Assembly: GCA_012727425.1 (NCBI GenBank)
Contig: JAAYHQ010000069.1
Location: 1-42,181, forward strand
DNA length: 42,181 nucleotides
From: Bacillota bacterium
GTDB taxonomy: Bacteria > Bacillota > UBA4882 > UBA10575
Direction of reading: 5' to 3'
How positions within the stretch are numbered: the first letter of the stretch is position 1; every line of letters starts with the position of its first letter. The notes under the pieces are model-generated. The model worked only from the letters and a program-made list of their open reading frames with translations. It ran no database searches and was not told where the DNA came from. Shown here piece after piece: positions 17,996-26,212 of this stretch. The position numbers were made by a program, and so were the translations under genes.

Positions 17996-18100
17996 ATGAT
18001 GAGTGCATCAAGTGGATACCGTGGAGGCTGCAATAGTTTCTTTCCGTTTTTAATCTTTTTAATCCTTATCCTTCTTGTGTTGGGTTCATTTAACTGCTAA
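17996..18100 (+). CDS. 34-residue hydrophobic microprotein (YjcZ-like)
   Basis: A short ORF with GAAAGGAG four bases before ATG 17996; a second ATG follows directly. The product has a polar, Gly/Ser/Cys-containing head (SGYRGGCNS) and a single membrane-spanning tail (FFPFLIFLILILLVLG) ending FNC. This pattern matches the YjcZ/SscA-type small proteins found in spore formers. An own promoter-like sequence and a strong terminator right after the stop support expression as a single unit. Role in the spore is inferred from family type and the sigma-K-like motif. Confidence 0.75.
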   Translation: MMSASSGYRGGCNSFFPFLIFLILILLVLGSFNC

Positions 18101-18107
18101 AATGAAC

Positions 18108-18132
18108 AGCCCCCGGCGTCGGGGGCTATTTT
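18108..18132 (+). terminator. Rho-independent terminator
   Basis: An 8-base GC-rich stem (AGCCCCCG / CGGGGGCT) with a GCGT loop followed by ATTTTT, 7 bases after the microprotein stop codon. Confidence 0.9.
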
Positions 18133-18182
18133 TATCTAATACAGACAAAACCGAAAAGCCGGTTCCTTCCGGCCACACGACC

Positions 18183-18626
18183 CTACTTGGTCAGCTCCTT
18201 TGTGAAAGTATACTGGGTCTTCGTCCGCTGATAGCCGAGGGCTTGATAAAATTTGTGCGCTTCCTCCCGCTTGACATTCGAACACAAGGACAAGCGGGTA
18301 CAGTCTTGGGTTCTGGCCCAGTCTTCGGTGACCGCCAGCAATCTTCTCCCAATCCCCATCTTCCGGTACTTTTCGTCAACCACCAAGCCGGCGATCTCAA
18401 CCACGCACTCTTTATGCAAAGGGCGGTATAGAAAAGCATGAACCCAGCCGGCCACTTTCCCGCCGGTTTCAGCAACGAAAAGCTTATGGTCATCACGGTT
18501 CAAAAGGTCCACTAGACGGGTTTTAAGCCGCTCAGATTCTGCTTGATGCCCCAGTTGCCACGCTAACTCAGTGAGGGACAAATAGTCTTCCGGAACGGCT
18601 TCCCGAACAATAATCCTTTTCGGCAA
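18183..18626 (-). CDS. GNAT family N-acetyltransferase
   Basis: A 147-residue cytoplasmic acetyltransferase of the Gcn5-related fold. Acetyl-CoA binding motif A is visible as LVVDEKYRKMGIGRRLL, and the C-terminal motif B as NVKREEAHKFYQALGY, ending QYTFTKEL. The substrate is not evident; the pattern resembles aminoglycoside 6'-N-acetyltransferase-like and other small-molecule acetylases. The start is a TTG at 18626 with AAGGAG eight bases upstream. It follows the rRNA methyltransferase gene by 34 bases and is probably cotranscribed with it. Confidence 0.9.
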   Translation of the reverse strand: MPKRIIVREAVPEDYLSLTELAWQLGHQAESERLKTRLVDLLNRDDHKLFVAETGGKVAGWVHAFLYRPLHKECVVEIAGLVVDEKYRKMGIGRRLLAVTEDWARTQDCTRLSLCSNVKREEAHKFYQALGYQRTKTQYTFTKELTK

Positions 18627-18660
18627 TGTGGTCGCTCCTTAAACAGTATTTTCGTAGTTG

Positions 18661-19569
18661 CTACGCCATTTTTTTCCCCAATAACAGATCAAAAGCGACA
18701 GTAATACTTTTCAGTCCGCTGTGGATGATCGCCGCGATTTTCTCTTGATCCGCATTCCAAGTCAAAGGGGTCATCTTGATGAGGTGTTCCAGGTTTTCCT
18801 CTTTGAGGAATACCTGATAATGAATCTGTTGATCTTTAATAAGTTGAAAGCTGTTGGCAAAAAGTCTCTTTACGCCGTCATTTTCGTACAACTCTTTATC
18901 GGTTCCCTTAAAGAGAATCTCCCGTAGTTCAATCAGGTAGTTGGGAGCAGGCAGGATCTTAATTAGTATACCATGGTCTTTTAAAACGCGCTTAAATTCT
19001 CCGTAATTGGCCGGCGAAAGAATATTAAGGACAATATCGAATTGCCGGTCCTGGAGCGGGAGCTTTGTCAAGTCAGCTACGCACCAGATGAGTTCCTGGT
19101 ATTCTTTAGCCGCGAGCCGGATCCCTTCTTTCGAAAGGTCAATCCCAACCCCGAGTATATCGGTAAACCCCTTCTTCTTGGCCTTCAAATCCTGCCAAAT
19201 CCAAGCCAAATGTGACCCCTCACCACAACCCGCATCCAAAATACGGGCCGCCGCCCATTCTTCACCCTTCCCCACTTCCCAAATCAGCTTACTAATGGCT
19301 TTCCGCATAGGGTCGAAAAAACCACTGTCGCCGATCACTTTCCGGGCGGCAAACAACTGCTTATCATAACCGCCTTTTTCTTGTTTCAGAAGCAGATTGA
19401 CATAACCTTGTTTCGCCAGGTCATAATTGTGTCCTCTAGAACAATGAAGACTGTTTGACCTGCTCAGGCCAAGTTCCTGTTCGCAAACCGGACAGCGAAA
19501 GAGACCGCTGTTCTTTAGAATCAATTCTTTCGCCGAATCAATCTTTTTCCTCTCATTACCAGATGCCAT
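18661..19569 (-). CDS. rlmA: RlmA-type 23S rRNA (guanine-N1)-methyltransferase
   Basis: A 302-residue SAM-dependent methyltransferase of the RlmA(I)/RlmA(II) family, which methylates G745 or G748 in helix 35 of 23S rRNA. RlmA(II) (TlrB) can give resistance to tylosin. The N-terminal zinc finger is present (FRCPVCEQEL, then LHCSRGHNYD), followed by the family-typical KQGYVNLL. The SAM motif I is ILDAGCGEGSH. Further Rossmann elements are DILGVGIDLSKEGIRLA and FDIVLNILSPANYGEFKRVL. The ATG at 19569 lies ten bases after a G-rich Shine-Dalgarno sequence. Which of G745 or G748 is the target cannot be read here. Confidence 0.9.
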   Translation of the reverse strand: MASGNERKKIDSAKELILKNSGLFRCPVCEQELGLSRSNSLHCSRGHNYDLAKQGYVNLLLKQEKGGYDKQLFAARKVIGDSGFFDPMRKAISKLIWEVGKGEEWAAARILDAGCGEGSHLAWIWQDLKAKKKGFTDILGVGIDLSKEGIRLAAKEYQELIWCVADLTKLPLQDRQFDIVLNILSPANYGEFKRVLKDHGILIKILPAPNYLIELREILFKGTDKELYENDGVKRLFANSFQLIKDQQIHYQVFLKEENLEHLIKMTPLTWNADQEKIAAIIHSGLKSITVAFDLLLGKKMA

Positions 19570-19901
19570 TTTTGTTGCACCCCCCTGCTCCTTACGGAAA
19601 TACTTCCCGCCCCTTGTTGCGTCGTCTCACCCGTTCGTAAGTACTTGCCTTTACCCAAAAAATTATGATCTAAAATTTCCATAATTTTAGATTTATGTAT
19701 GTTCTTCGCCGCATAAGGTTAATCTCCTGTTTCTATTTGGTTTCAACGCCATCCGGCTCTGCATAGATAAGCTTCTCAACACTTGCTTCCCTTCGCACAT
19801 CGCGCACATTATTTGCCAATCAATCCGGTTTGGCTGGTGATCCGGTCGGCAAACCGGTATAATTATGAAAAGAGCACAAGACACGGGGTGAAGTTTGCAT
19901 A
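19570..19901. other. 332-base intergenic region between divergent rlmA and polX
   Basis: No gene is supported here; a 63-codon minus frame lacks a ribosome binding site. It holds a 9-base perfect inverted repeat, ATCTAAAAT/ATTTTAGAT with a 7-base loop (19668-19692), nearer rlmA. Nearer polX is an 8-base dyad touching a -10 box. Confidence 0.6.
19825..19863 (+). promoter_or_regulatory. polX: polX promoter -10 with upstream dyad
   Basis: A perfect TATAAT (19858-19863) lies about 39 bases before the polX start codon. Directly abutting it is an 8-base perfect inverted repeat, CCGGTTTG (19825-19832) and CAAACCGG (19850-19857), centre to centre 25 bases. The -35 hexamer at standard spacing is poor, which would fit an activator- or repressor-controlled promoter. 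Confidence 0.45.
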
Positions 19902-21638
19902 ATGAGTAACCATGATTTGGCCAATCTCTTTAACCAAATTGGAACCCTGCTGGAACTCAGAGGAGAAAATCCGTTTAAAGCCAGGACCTATTACAAGGCC
20001 GCCCGGACCATTGAAAATTTAGGGACCGATCTGGACGATATAATCCGTAATGACCGGTTAAAAGAGATCCCCGGTTTTGGTCCAGCCATCACCCAAAAGA
20101 TCCTTGAATGGAAAGAAACCGGGACCATCAGCTATTATAAAAAGCTGAAAGAAACTACTCCTCCGGGCTTGTTGGATCTGCTGCGCGTACCCGGTCTCGG
20201 TCCCAAAAAAATAGCCGTCCTGGCTTCGACCCTGCAAATCACCAGCCTGGATCGGCTGGAAGAGGCCTGCCGTGAAAACCAGTTACTTACTGTCCCCGGG
20301 TTTGGCCCTAAAACACAGGCAAAAATCGCCGCCGGCCTTGAATATATCCGGGAACAGCATGGCCGTTTTCTCTGGAGGCAGGGGATGGAATGGGCCGGAA
20401 AATTCCGGACCGCATTGGCTGCCCATCCGGCGGTCAACCAAGTGGAGATCGTTGGCAGTTTACGCCGCTGTCTACCACTGAACAGCCGCATTGACTTACT
20501 GGCCGCCTCCACTGACCCGGCAGCGGCAACCGCTTTCTTTACCAGTCCGGAGTTCGAGCGAAAACTAGAGTTGGACGGTAAAGTAGTAATCCAACAAACA
20601 GCGGAAGAAAGTATCATTATTTTCCAAAACGATTTTAAAGTACGCTTAAGCATCGTACCACCGGAAAAATTCCCCTATGCTTTATGGGCCCATACTGGTA
20701 ACGAAGGGCATAAACAGGCCTTAAGCGAACGGGCGGCGCAGCTTGGTTACCAACTCCGCCCCGACGGCCTCTGGCAAGGGACAACCCCCGTCGTCTGTCA
20801 AAACGAAGCCGAACTTTACCAAAAACTCGGTCTGGCCTACATCCCAGCCGAACTCCGGGAAAACTGCGGCGAACTGGAAGCAGCTGCAGCCGGATGCCTG
20901 CCGAAACTGGTCACTCCCGAAGACATCCAAGGCTTGTTTCATGTGCACACCAAGAACAGTGATGGTCTAAATACGTTGCGCGAGTTAGTGGAAGCCGCGG
21001 TCAGCCGGGGTTACCATTATCTTGGCATCGCCGATCATAGCCAAAGTGCTTACTATGCCCATGGTCTTACCAATGAAGCCCTCCGCCGACAGTGGGAGGA
21101 GATCGAGCAGCTCAACCGGGAGTACCCCCACTTTAGAATCTTTAAAGGGATCGAAGCCGATATTTTACCCTCCGGGGAATTGGACTATGACCCGGAGACT
21201 TTGGCCCAATTCGATTTTGTCATCGGGTCCATCCATAGCCATTTCCAGATGGGCGAAGCCGAAATGACAGAACGGATCTTAAAAGCGATGGACAACCCCT
21301 ACTTAACCATGCTTGGTCACCCGTCGGGGCGAATTTTGTTATTCCGTCCGGCCTACCCGGTAAACCTGGAACCAATCCTCCAAAAAGCAGCCGCCAAGGG
21401 AATAATCGTTGAATTTAACGCCAACCCCTTCCGGATGGACTTAGACTGGCACTGGTGCCGTCGGGCAAAAGAACTCGGAGTTTCCATTGCAATCAATCCT
21501 GACGCCCACAGCGTTGAGGAACTGGAGCTTGCCCGTCTCAGTATCCCGGTGGCCCGAAAGGGCTGGTTGGAAAAGGACGATGTGTTCAATACGAAAGCAA
21601 CCGACCAGGTCTTGGCGTACTTTTCTCAAAGACGATAG
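19902..21638 (+). CDS. polX: PolX family protein: degenerate polymerase domain plus PHP nuclease
   Basis: A 578-residue PolX-family protein. Residues about 1-150 carry the 8-kDa and helix-hairpin-helix region (EIPGFGPAI, RVPGLGPKK, TVPGFGPKT). Residues about 180-320 are the polymerase-beta-like palm and thumb. The C-terminal PHP domain (about 340-578) is a Mn-dependent 3'-5' exonuclease/phosphatase in the family. In the palm, GSLRR is kept, but the usual ET..DID becomes LPLNSRID, so the first catalytic Asp is Arg196. The third Asp position (VDLR in active enzymes) is Arg248 (VRLS). In contrast, all PHP metal ligands expected are present: H347, H349, D354, D378/H379, E418, H445, H473, D534, H536. 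It is therefore probably a nuclease with a DNA-binding but inactive polymerase domain. The ATG at 19902 lacks a strong Shine-Dalgarno. Confidence 0.9.
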   Translation: MSNHDLANLFNQIGTLLELRGENPFKARTYYKAARTIENLGTDLDDIIRNDRLKEIPGFGPAITQKILEWKETGTISYYKKLKETTPPGLLDLLRVPGLGPKKIAVLASTLQITSLDRLEEACRENQLLTVPGFGPKTQAKIAAGLEYIREQHGRFLWRQGMEWAGKFRTALAAHPAVNQVEIVGSLRRCLPLNSRIDLLAASTDPAAATAFFTSPEFERKLELDGKVVIQQTAEESIIIFQNDFKVRLSIVPPEKFPYALWAHTGNEGHKQALSERAAQLGYQLRPDGLWQGTTPVVCQNEAELYQKLGLAYIPAELRENCGELEAAAAGCLPKLVTPEDIQGLFHVHTKNSDGLNTLRELVEAAVSRGYHYLGIADHSQSAYYAHGLTNEALRRQWEEIEQLNREYPHFRIFKGIEADILPSGELDYDPETLAQFDFVIGSIHSHFQMGEAEMTERILKAMDNPYLTMLGHPSGRILLFRPAYPVNLEPILQKAAAKGIIVEFNANPFRMDLDWHWCRRAKELGVSIAINPDAHSVEELELARLSIPVARKGWLEKDDVFNTKATDQVLAYFSQRR

Positions 21639-21784
21639 CCGGTCAGTCAATACCGCTGCTGTTTGATCCGCCCCGGAAAGATTCTTCCCCATCATTATGT
21701 AAATGTTATATAATAGAATTGACATGAAATTGGTAATGACAACCACGAAGCGCCAGTTCAGAGAAGAAGGAGCGATGAGCCAAG

Positions 21785-22555
21785 ATGCAAAAACCCATCG
21801 AATTGGTGGTTAAAGGGAAAACCTTACGGGGGATGTACCACTGCCCAGATGGTGAGGGCATCTACCCAACCGTCATTCTTTTTCACGGTTTTACCGGTGA
21901 CAAACTGGAACCCCACCGCATCTTTCTTAAACTGTCCCGACGGTTAACGGCCAACGGGATGGCGGTGGTGCGCTTTGATTTTTCCGGTTCCGGTGAAAGC
22001 GACGGTGATTTTGAAGAGATGACCTTCGGCAGCGAGGTCTTCGAAGCGCAGGAAATCTTAAAATTCGTCAGTTATTTGCCGACCACCGATGCGGAACGTA
22101 TTGGCTTATTGGGCTTAAGCATGGGGGGCGCGGTTGCTTCCATTATTGCCGGAAAAAACCCTTCAACCGTAAAAGCATTGGTCCTTTGGGCCGCCGCCGA
22201 CATCCCAACAATGACCAGCAGACACTGGGGGAAAGAAAAAAACGGGCAATTTCTCTGTAACGAGCATGGCCAGATCGACATTGGCGGTTTATGGCTGAAC
22301 GAAAATTTCTACACTGAACTCGCCAACTGGGACACCTACGAAGCTTTAAAAGCCTACCCGGGGCCGGCCCTAATCCTTCACGGAACCGGAGATGATGTTA
22401 TACCGCCGGCAATAGCCGAGCAATACCAGGCCGCCCTCGGCGGACGAGCCCGCTTAGTTTACATTCCGGAAGCCGATCATACTTTCAACCGTCACCCTTG
22501 GGAAGAACAAGTGCTCACCGAAACAATAGTATTTTTAAAGAACACGCTCTTTTGA
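21785..22555 (+). CDS. Alpha/beta hydrolase (esterase-like)
   Basis: A 256-residue cytoplasmic serine hydrolase. The oxyanion region is FHGFTGDK, the nucleophile elbow is GLSMGG with Ser112, the acid is Asp203 or Asp204 in GTGDDVIP, and the catalytic His is 232 in ADHTF. The FDFSGSGESDG loop is typical of the BD-FAE/cinnamoyl-esterase-like and acyl-peptidase-like branch. The natural substrate is unknown; acyl or feruloyl esters are possible. ATG 21785 lies 12 bases after AAGGAG. A closer ATG at 21775 opens a 12-codon overlapping frame that may be a translational leader. It lies 146 bases downstream of polX with a TATAAT-like element at about 21710. Confidence 0.88.
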   Translation: MQKPIELVVKGKTLRGMYHCPDGEGIYPTVILFHGFTGDKLEPHRIFLKLSRRLTANGMAVVRFDFSGSGESDGDFEEMTFGSEVFEAQEILKFVSYLPTTDAERIGLLGLSMGGAVASIIAGKNPSTVKALVLWAAADIPTMTSRHWGKEKNGQFLCNEHGQIDIGGLWLNENFYTELANWDTYEALKAYPGPALILHGTGDDVIPPAIAEQYQAALGGRARLVYIPEADHTFNRHPWEEQVLTETIVFLKNTLF

Positions 22556-22740
22556 TCCTTTACCGCAATTCCACCAAAGCCAACCCGGACATCGATTGGG
22601 TACCCCTCTCTAATCGCTGGATAAGACAGACTGATGCTATATCATATTCCTTTTTTTATTTTTAGCGTTTCCCTCTGACGTAAACGAACCACCTTCCCTT
22701 AATCTACACTCCCGGTTTGGTTTTAATTCCCAAACAAGCA

Positions 22741-22767
22741 TTAAGATTTATTGCGTTCGACCGATAA
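22741..22767 (+). promoter_or_regulatory. Sigma-28 (SigD/FliA) type promoter for the chemotaxis receptor
   Basis: TTAA (22741-22744), exactly 15 bases, then ACCGATAA (22760-22767), against the consensus TAAA-N15-GCCGATAA. Seven of the eight -10 positions match. It lies 50 bases before the receptor start. A flagellar sigma factor controlling a chemoreceptor gene is well established in Bacillota. Confidence 0.7.
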
Positions 22768-22817
22768 TATTGGATAGAAAGGGCTTTTGACAAGTTTGAC
22801 AGAAAAAGGTGATCGTT

Positions 22818-24950
22818 TTGAAGGTATTGTCTATAAAAAACAACAATGCCGACCGTAGCCACGCATTCACGTTCAAACACAAGGAAACAACTTTTGCCGC
22901 ATTCTATCTGAAAATATTCCGTCGTTTTGTCAATTATATGTGCCGGTTTTCAATCCGGAGACGTTTAATCGTTTACTTTTTAATCCTGTCAATTCTCACC
23001 ACTGTTTTGGTGGGGACAATCTCTTTCTTTACCTCTCGGCACACAATTAACAGAAAAATTACCGAGTATTCTTTACAAAACCTGGTTCAAGCTGGCACCA
23101 CTTTAGATTTACACCTGCAAAAATATGTAGACCTTGGAATCATGATGCTTCTTGATCCGGCCCTTCAAAACCGCATCCGAGATTTTCTCTACTTTGATTC
23201 ATCTTCGGCCAAACTTTACATCCAAGAACTCTTCTATGACGTACTTTTATATGACAACACTGTTAATTACATCCTTCTCAGTCACCTCGACAATGATACC
23301 CATGTCAGTGTGGGACTTGGCGCCTCGGAAAGCACCCTTGCGAAAGTAAAAGAATCTCCGTTGTTCCAAGAAGCGCTGGCCGTCCCGGGGCAATTCTGCT
23401 GGGGTGTGGTTGATACTAACCTGACAATGGTCAACATCATTAGAAGCCTCTCTAGTAGCCAGCCCCTTGCTGCTTTTATTGTGGTATATAACGGTCCCAA
23501 CATTAGCAAGCTGATCAATGACTCCAATCTGGCTGAAAACCGTCCTTATTCCGTAATCGTAAAACAGAACGGCGAAATTCTTGCTTCGCCTTATCCTGAA
23601 CAGGTAGGTACCAACATCACCGACTTGTTGGCCTCTGACCAGATTAATAAAATTCTGGCCGTCAGCGACTATAAAACCGGGTATTTCACTGATAAATTAG
23701 ATAAAAAGAACACCCTTGTAACCTATAATCTCTTAAGCACCAAAGGCTGGTATGTCATGGGACTGGCCCGGAGCAATTATCTTTTCCGTGAGATTTATAT
23801 ACAAGGGCTCCTAAATGTGCTCATAATCATTCTCATTGCCGTAGCCGCGATCACCTTCTCCTACGGCGTCTCGCTAAGCATCTCCCTCCCCCTGGAAAGT
23901 ATTAAAGCCGCAATGGAAAAGGCCAAAAACGGCGATCTTTCGGTAAAAGTGGAGATTACCACCCAAGATGAACTGCGGGATCTTGGGAACAGCTTCAATC
24001 TGATGACGACCGAAATCGGACAGTTAATCAAAGATACACAACAAGCGGTGGATTCGGTCTCGGAACATTGCAAGGCACTGGAGACCAGCTCGTTTCAGTC
24101 GGCACAATCCGCCGAAGCGGTGGCCGCGGCCACGGAAGAGATTACCAAAGGGACAATCGAACAAACCAACGAAGCCGAAAAAACCGCCCGGCAAATGACT
24201 GTGTTGGCCGAAGAGATCGATGTGGCGGCCATCAAGTTCAAAGACGTCGAGCTCATCTCCAATCATACGCGAGATCTTAGTATGCGCTCCAAATCGATCA
24301 TGGAGGATCTGATCCGAAAGGCGAATGAAACGAACCAGATTACGGCAACAATTAACAATGATATCTCCGAGCTAAACAAGCGTTCCGAGGAGATTAGAGA
24401 GGTCACCGATTTAATCGCCAATATTGCGGAGCAAACAAACCTCCTGGCCTTGAATGCCGCCATTGAAGCGGCCAGAGCCCACGAGTTAGGTTCCGGCTTT
24501 GCCGTCGTTGCCGATGAAATTACCAAACTGGCCAACCGGACCGATACCGCAGCCAAAGCCATCAAAGATCTTTTGAAGGGAATTGAGGACAAAGCTTTGA
24601 ACTCCTCCACCAATGTGGCCAGAGCCCATGGTATTGTAATTGAACAGCTCAACGTCGTCTCCCAGACCCAAGCAACCTTTGATGAGATCATCAAGGGAAT
24701 GGATTTAATCGTGGCGCGCATCGCGGACGTAAATACCCACGTCCGGAAAATTAACGAAGTAAAAGACGAAACCACCCAAGCGGTCCTCAACATCAGTGCC
24801 ATCTCCGAAGAAGCGGCTGCCTCCTCTGAACAAGTTGCCGCTTCCGTACAGGAACAAGCCGCCATTGCTGAACACGTTAAAGAAATGGCCAACGAATTAC
24901 ACACATTGGCGGACAAGTTGGTCAATGCCATCTCAAAATTTACCATCTAA
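22818..24950 (+). CDS. Methyl-accepting chemotaxis protein
   Basis: A transmembrane chemoreceptor of about 710 residues. Transmembrane helix 1 is at about residues 50-72 (RLIVYFLILSILTTVLVGT). An extracellular sensing region of about 255 residues looks like a Cache-type ligand domain. Transmembrane helix 2 is near residues 330-355 (LLNVLIIILIAVAAITF), followed by a HAMP linker (SLPLESIKAAMEKAKNGDLS). The cytoplasmic coiled coil has the conserved hairpin tip IAEQTNLLALNAAIEAARA and then GFAVVADEITKLA. Glutamate/glutamine pairs suitable for methylation flank it. TTG 22818 is chosen because AAGGTG lies six bases upstream; GTG 22809 in the same frame is possible. The roughly 47-residue basic stretch before helix 1 is longer than usual. 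It is expressed alone from a sigma-28-type promoter and ends at a strong terminator. Confidence 0.95.
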   Translation: MKVLSIKNNNADRSHAFTFKHKETTFAAFYLKIFRRFVNYMCRFSIRRRLIVYFLILSILTTVLVGTISFFTSRHTINRKITEYSLQNLVQAGTTLDLHLQKYVDLGIMMLLDPALQNRIRDFLYFDSSSAKLYIQELFYDVLLYDNTVNYILLSHLDNDTHVSVGLGASESTLAKVKESPLFQEALAVPGQFCWGVVDTNLTMVNIIRSLSSSQPLAAFIVVYNGPNISKLINDSNLAENRPYSVIVKQNGEILASPYPEQVGTNITDLLASDQINKILAVSDYKTGYFTDKLDKKNTLVTYNLLSTKGWYVMGLARSNYLFREIYIQGLLNVLIIILIAVAAITFSYGVSLSISLPLESIKAAMEKAKNGDLSVKVEITTQDELRDLGNSFNLMTTEIGQLIKDTQQAVDSVSEHCKALETSSFQSAQSAEAVAAATEEITKGTIEQTNEAEKTARQMTVLAEEIDVAAIKFKDVELISNHTRDLSMRSKSIMEDLIRKANETNQITATINNDISELNKRSEEIREVTDLIANIAEQTNLLALNAAIEAARAHELGSGFAVVADEITKLANRTDTAAKAIKDLLKGIEDKALNSSTNVARAHGIVIEQLNVVSQTQATFDEIIKGMDLIVARIADVNTHVRKINEVKDETTQAVLNISAISEEAAASSEQVAASVQEQAAIAEHVKEMANELHTLADKLVNAISKFTI

Positions 24951-24980
24951 AGCCAGGTTAATTAATAACTTTCCTCGCGT

Positions 24981-25025
24981 AGCAAGAAGCCTCCCAACGG
25001 TGCCGGGAGGCTTCTTGCTTTTTTT
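24981..25025 (+). terminator. Strong rho-independent terminator
   Basis: A perfect 15-base stem (AGCAAGAAGCCTCCC and its complement) with a 9-base loop followed by seven T, about 30 bases after the chemoreceptor stop. Confidence 0.95.
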
Positions 25026-25112
25026 GAAAGGGAAATCTTCGTTTCTTTCCTTTGAGGGAAACCGTTTCGTGCGCGCAAAAGCAATGCGATGCTCGACAGG
25101 AAGCTTTCCTCT

Positions 25113-25997
25113 TTAAAATGAAATGGTCGGGAACTCCGCTTTTCTGGTCAACCGTTTAGTCCCAAACAACAAACTAATAACGACCGCCACAACCAAAGAG
25201 ACAAGAACATATACGGTGGTAAGCAAGGTCGGCATTTCCGGAATCACCATTGTTGCCGGATCAAAAGAAGGTAAGAGCGAAAAGAGCGGTATCGTGTTGG
25301 TCATCCCGTGGTAGATCATAACCGGCACAATACTTCCCGTATTGTTATATATCCACGTGCACACCACGGCAATCCCGATCACACTCAAAGTATAGTGAAG
25401 AAGGGAAGTATTAGCCTGATAGGTTCCAAGCAGAAAAAACATTGGCAGGTGCCAGAGCGCATGAATAAAACCCAAAACCAAACTGGCGGTCAGCGCCGGG
25501 TATTTCTCCTGCAGCTTCGGCAGGGCAAAACCCCGCCAGCCCAATTCTTCCTGACCGCCACCGAGCAGGGTGTTCCATAAGAACAAGGGAATCAGCATAA
25601 CCAGTAAATTTAGATCAAACCCCGCTTCCGCCACCTCGCCGCCGAGAAATGAATACAACGCCCCGCTGGCCTCGATGAGCAAGACAGGAACAACAAAAGC
25701 AGCCAAGTACCAGTACCACTTCACTTTCCACCTAAAAATCTGACGAAGCCACTGGCGTACACTGCCGCCGTTCCCTTTTACAACAATGGTCGCCGCTAAA
25801 AACGGACCAAAACCCACCAGTATAGTGAAGAGCCCGGTGACAACCGGCCACACCGGTGCCTCAAGCCCGTTCGCAAGAAAAACCACCCCCCAGCAAAGCC
25901 AGGAGAGCAAAAAAGCAAGCACGGAAAAGACCAGAACCGGCCGGGCGTGGAAGCACTCCCTTATAAAATGGCATGCTTTCTGGTTATTTGTTTCCAT
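25113..25997 (-). CDS. CPBP family intramembrane glutamic metalloprotease
   Basis: A 294-residue polytopic membrane protein of the CAAX protease and bacteriocin-processing family (Abi/Rce1). The catalytic EE-x3-R motif is QEELGWRGF, and the second motif is FIHALWHLP with two histidines. About eight hydrophobic helices are visible, starting with VLVFSVLAFLLSWLCWGVVF. Family members process prenylated or peptide substrates, or provide self-immunity to bacteriocins. No bacteriocin precursor is evident beside it. The ATG at 25997 follows GGAGGGATCAGGAAG. A TTG at 26030 would add 11 residues but has no good Shine-Dalgarno. Confidence 0.9.
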   Translation of the reverse strand: METNNQKACHFIRECFHARPVLVFSVLAFLLSWLCWGVVFLANGLEAPVWPVVTGLFTILVGFGPFLAATIVVKGNGGSVRQWLRQIFRWKVKWYWYLAAFVVPVLLIEASGALYSFLGGEVAEAGFDLNLLVMLIPLFLWNTLLGGGQEELGWRGFALPKLQEKYPALTASLVLGFIHALWHLPMFFLLGTYQANTSLLHYTLSVIGIAVVCTWIYNNTGSIVPVMIYHGMTNTIPLFSLLPSFDPATMVIPEMPTLLTTVYVLVSLVVAVVISLLFGTKRLTRKAEFPTISF

Positions 25998-26045
25998 CTT
26001 CCTGATCCCTCCAAAACCAAATTTATCCAAACCGACAGTCCAAAG

Positions 26046-26138
26046 TTAACTGGCATAATGGGGCAAGTTCTTTTCTTCCGCAAAAAATTGTTCAAGACCA
26101 ACTGCTTTAATTCTCTTTAATATTTCGTTTCTCTCCAT
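26046..26138 (-). CDS. Possible 30-residue small protein
   Basis: A short frame with ATG 26138 preceded by an AGGGGG Shine-Dalgarno five bases upstream. The product starts MERNEILKRIKAVGLEQFF and ends LPHYAS; it is charged and probably helical. It lies between the AadA-like gene (75 bases upstream) and the CPBP gene (48 bases downstream) on the same strand. It could be a real microprotein, or the start of a gene whose remainder has been lost. There is no recognised family. Confidence 0.4.
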   Translation of the reverse strand: MERNEILKRIKAVGLEQFFAEEKNLPHYAS

Positions 26139-26212
26139 CGTTCCCCCTCTTTCCCTTCTTCAGTTGAGCGGTCACGGTAACCACCGCTTTCCGCCGTACG
26201 GGCCACAATATC

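Noticed and set aside
19693-19884. 63-codon minus-strand frame in the rlmA-polX gap
   Set aside because: No ribosome binding site, no recognisable protein character, and it covers the polX promoter.
21719-21724. TTGACA-like -35 box upstream of the alpha/beta hydrolase
   Set aside because: No -10 box at suitable distance; the TATAAT-like element lies upstream of it, not downstream.
25021-25112. Possible gene between the chemoreceptor terminator and the CPBP gene
   Set aside because: No frame with a ribosome binding site; nothing recognisable.
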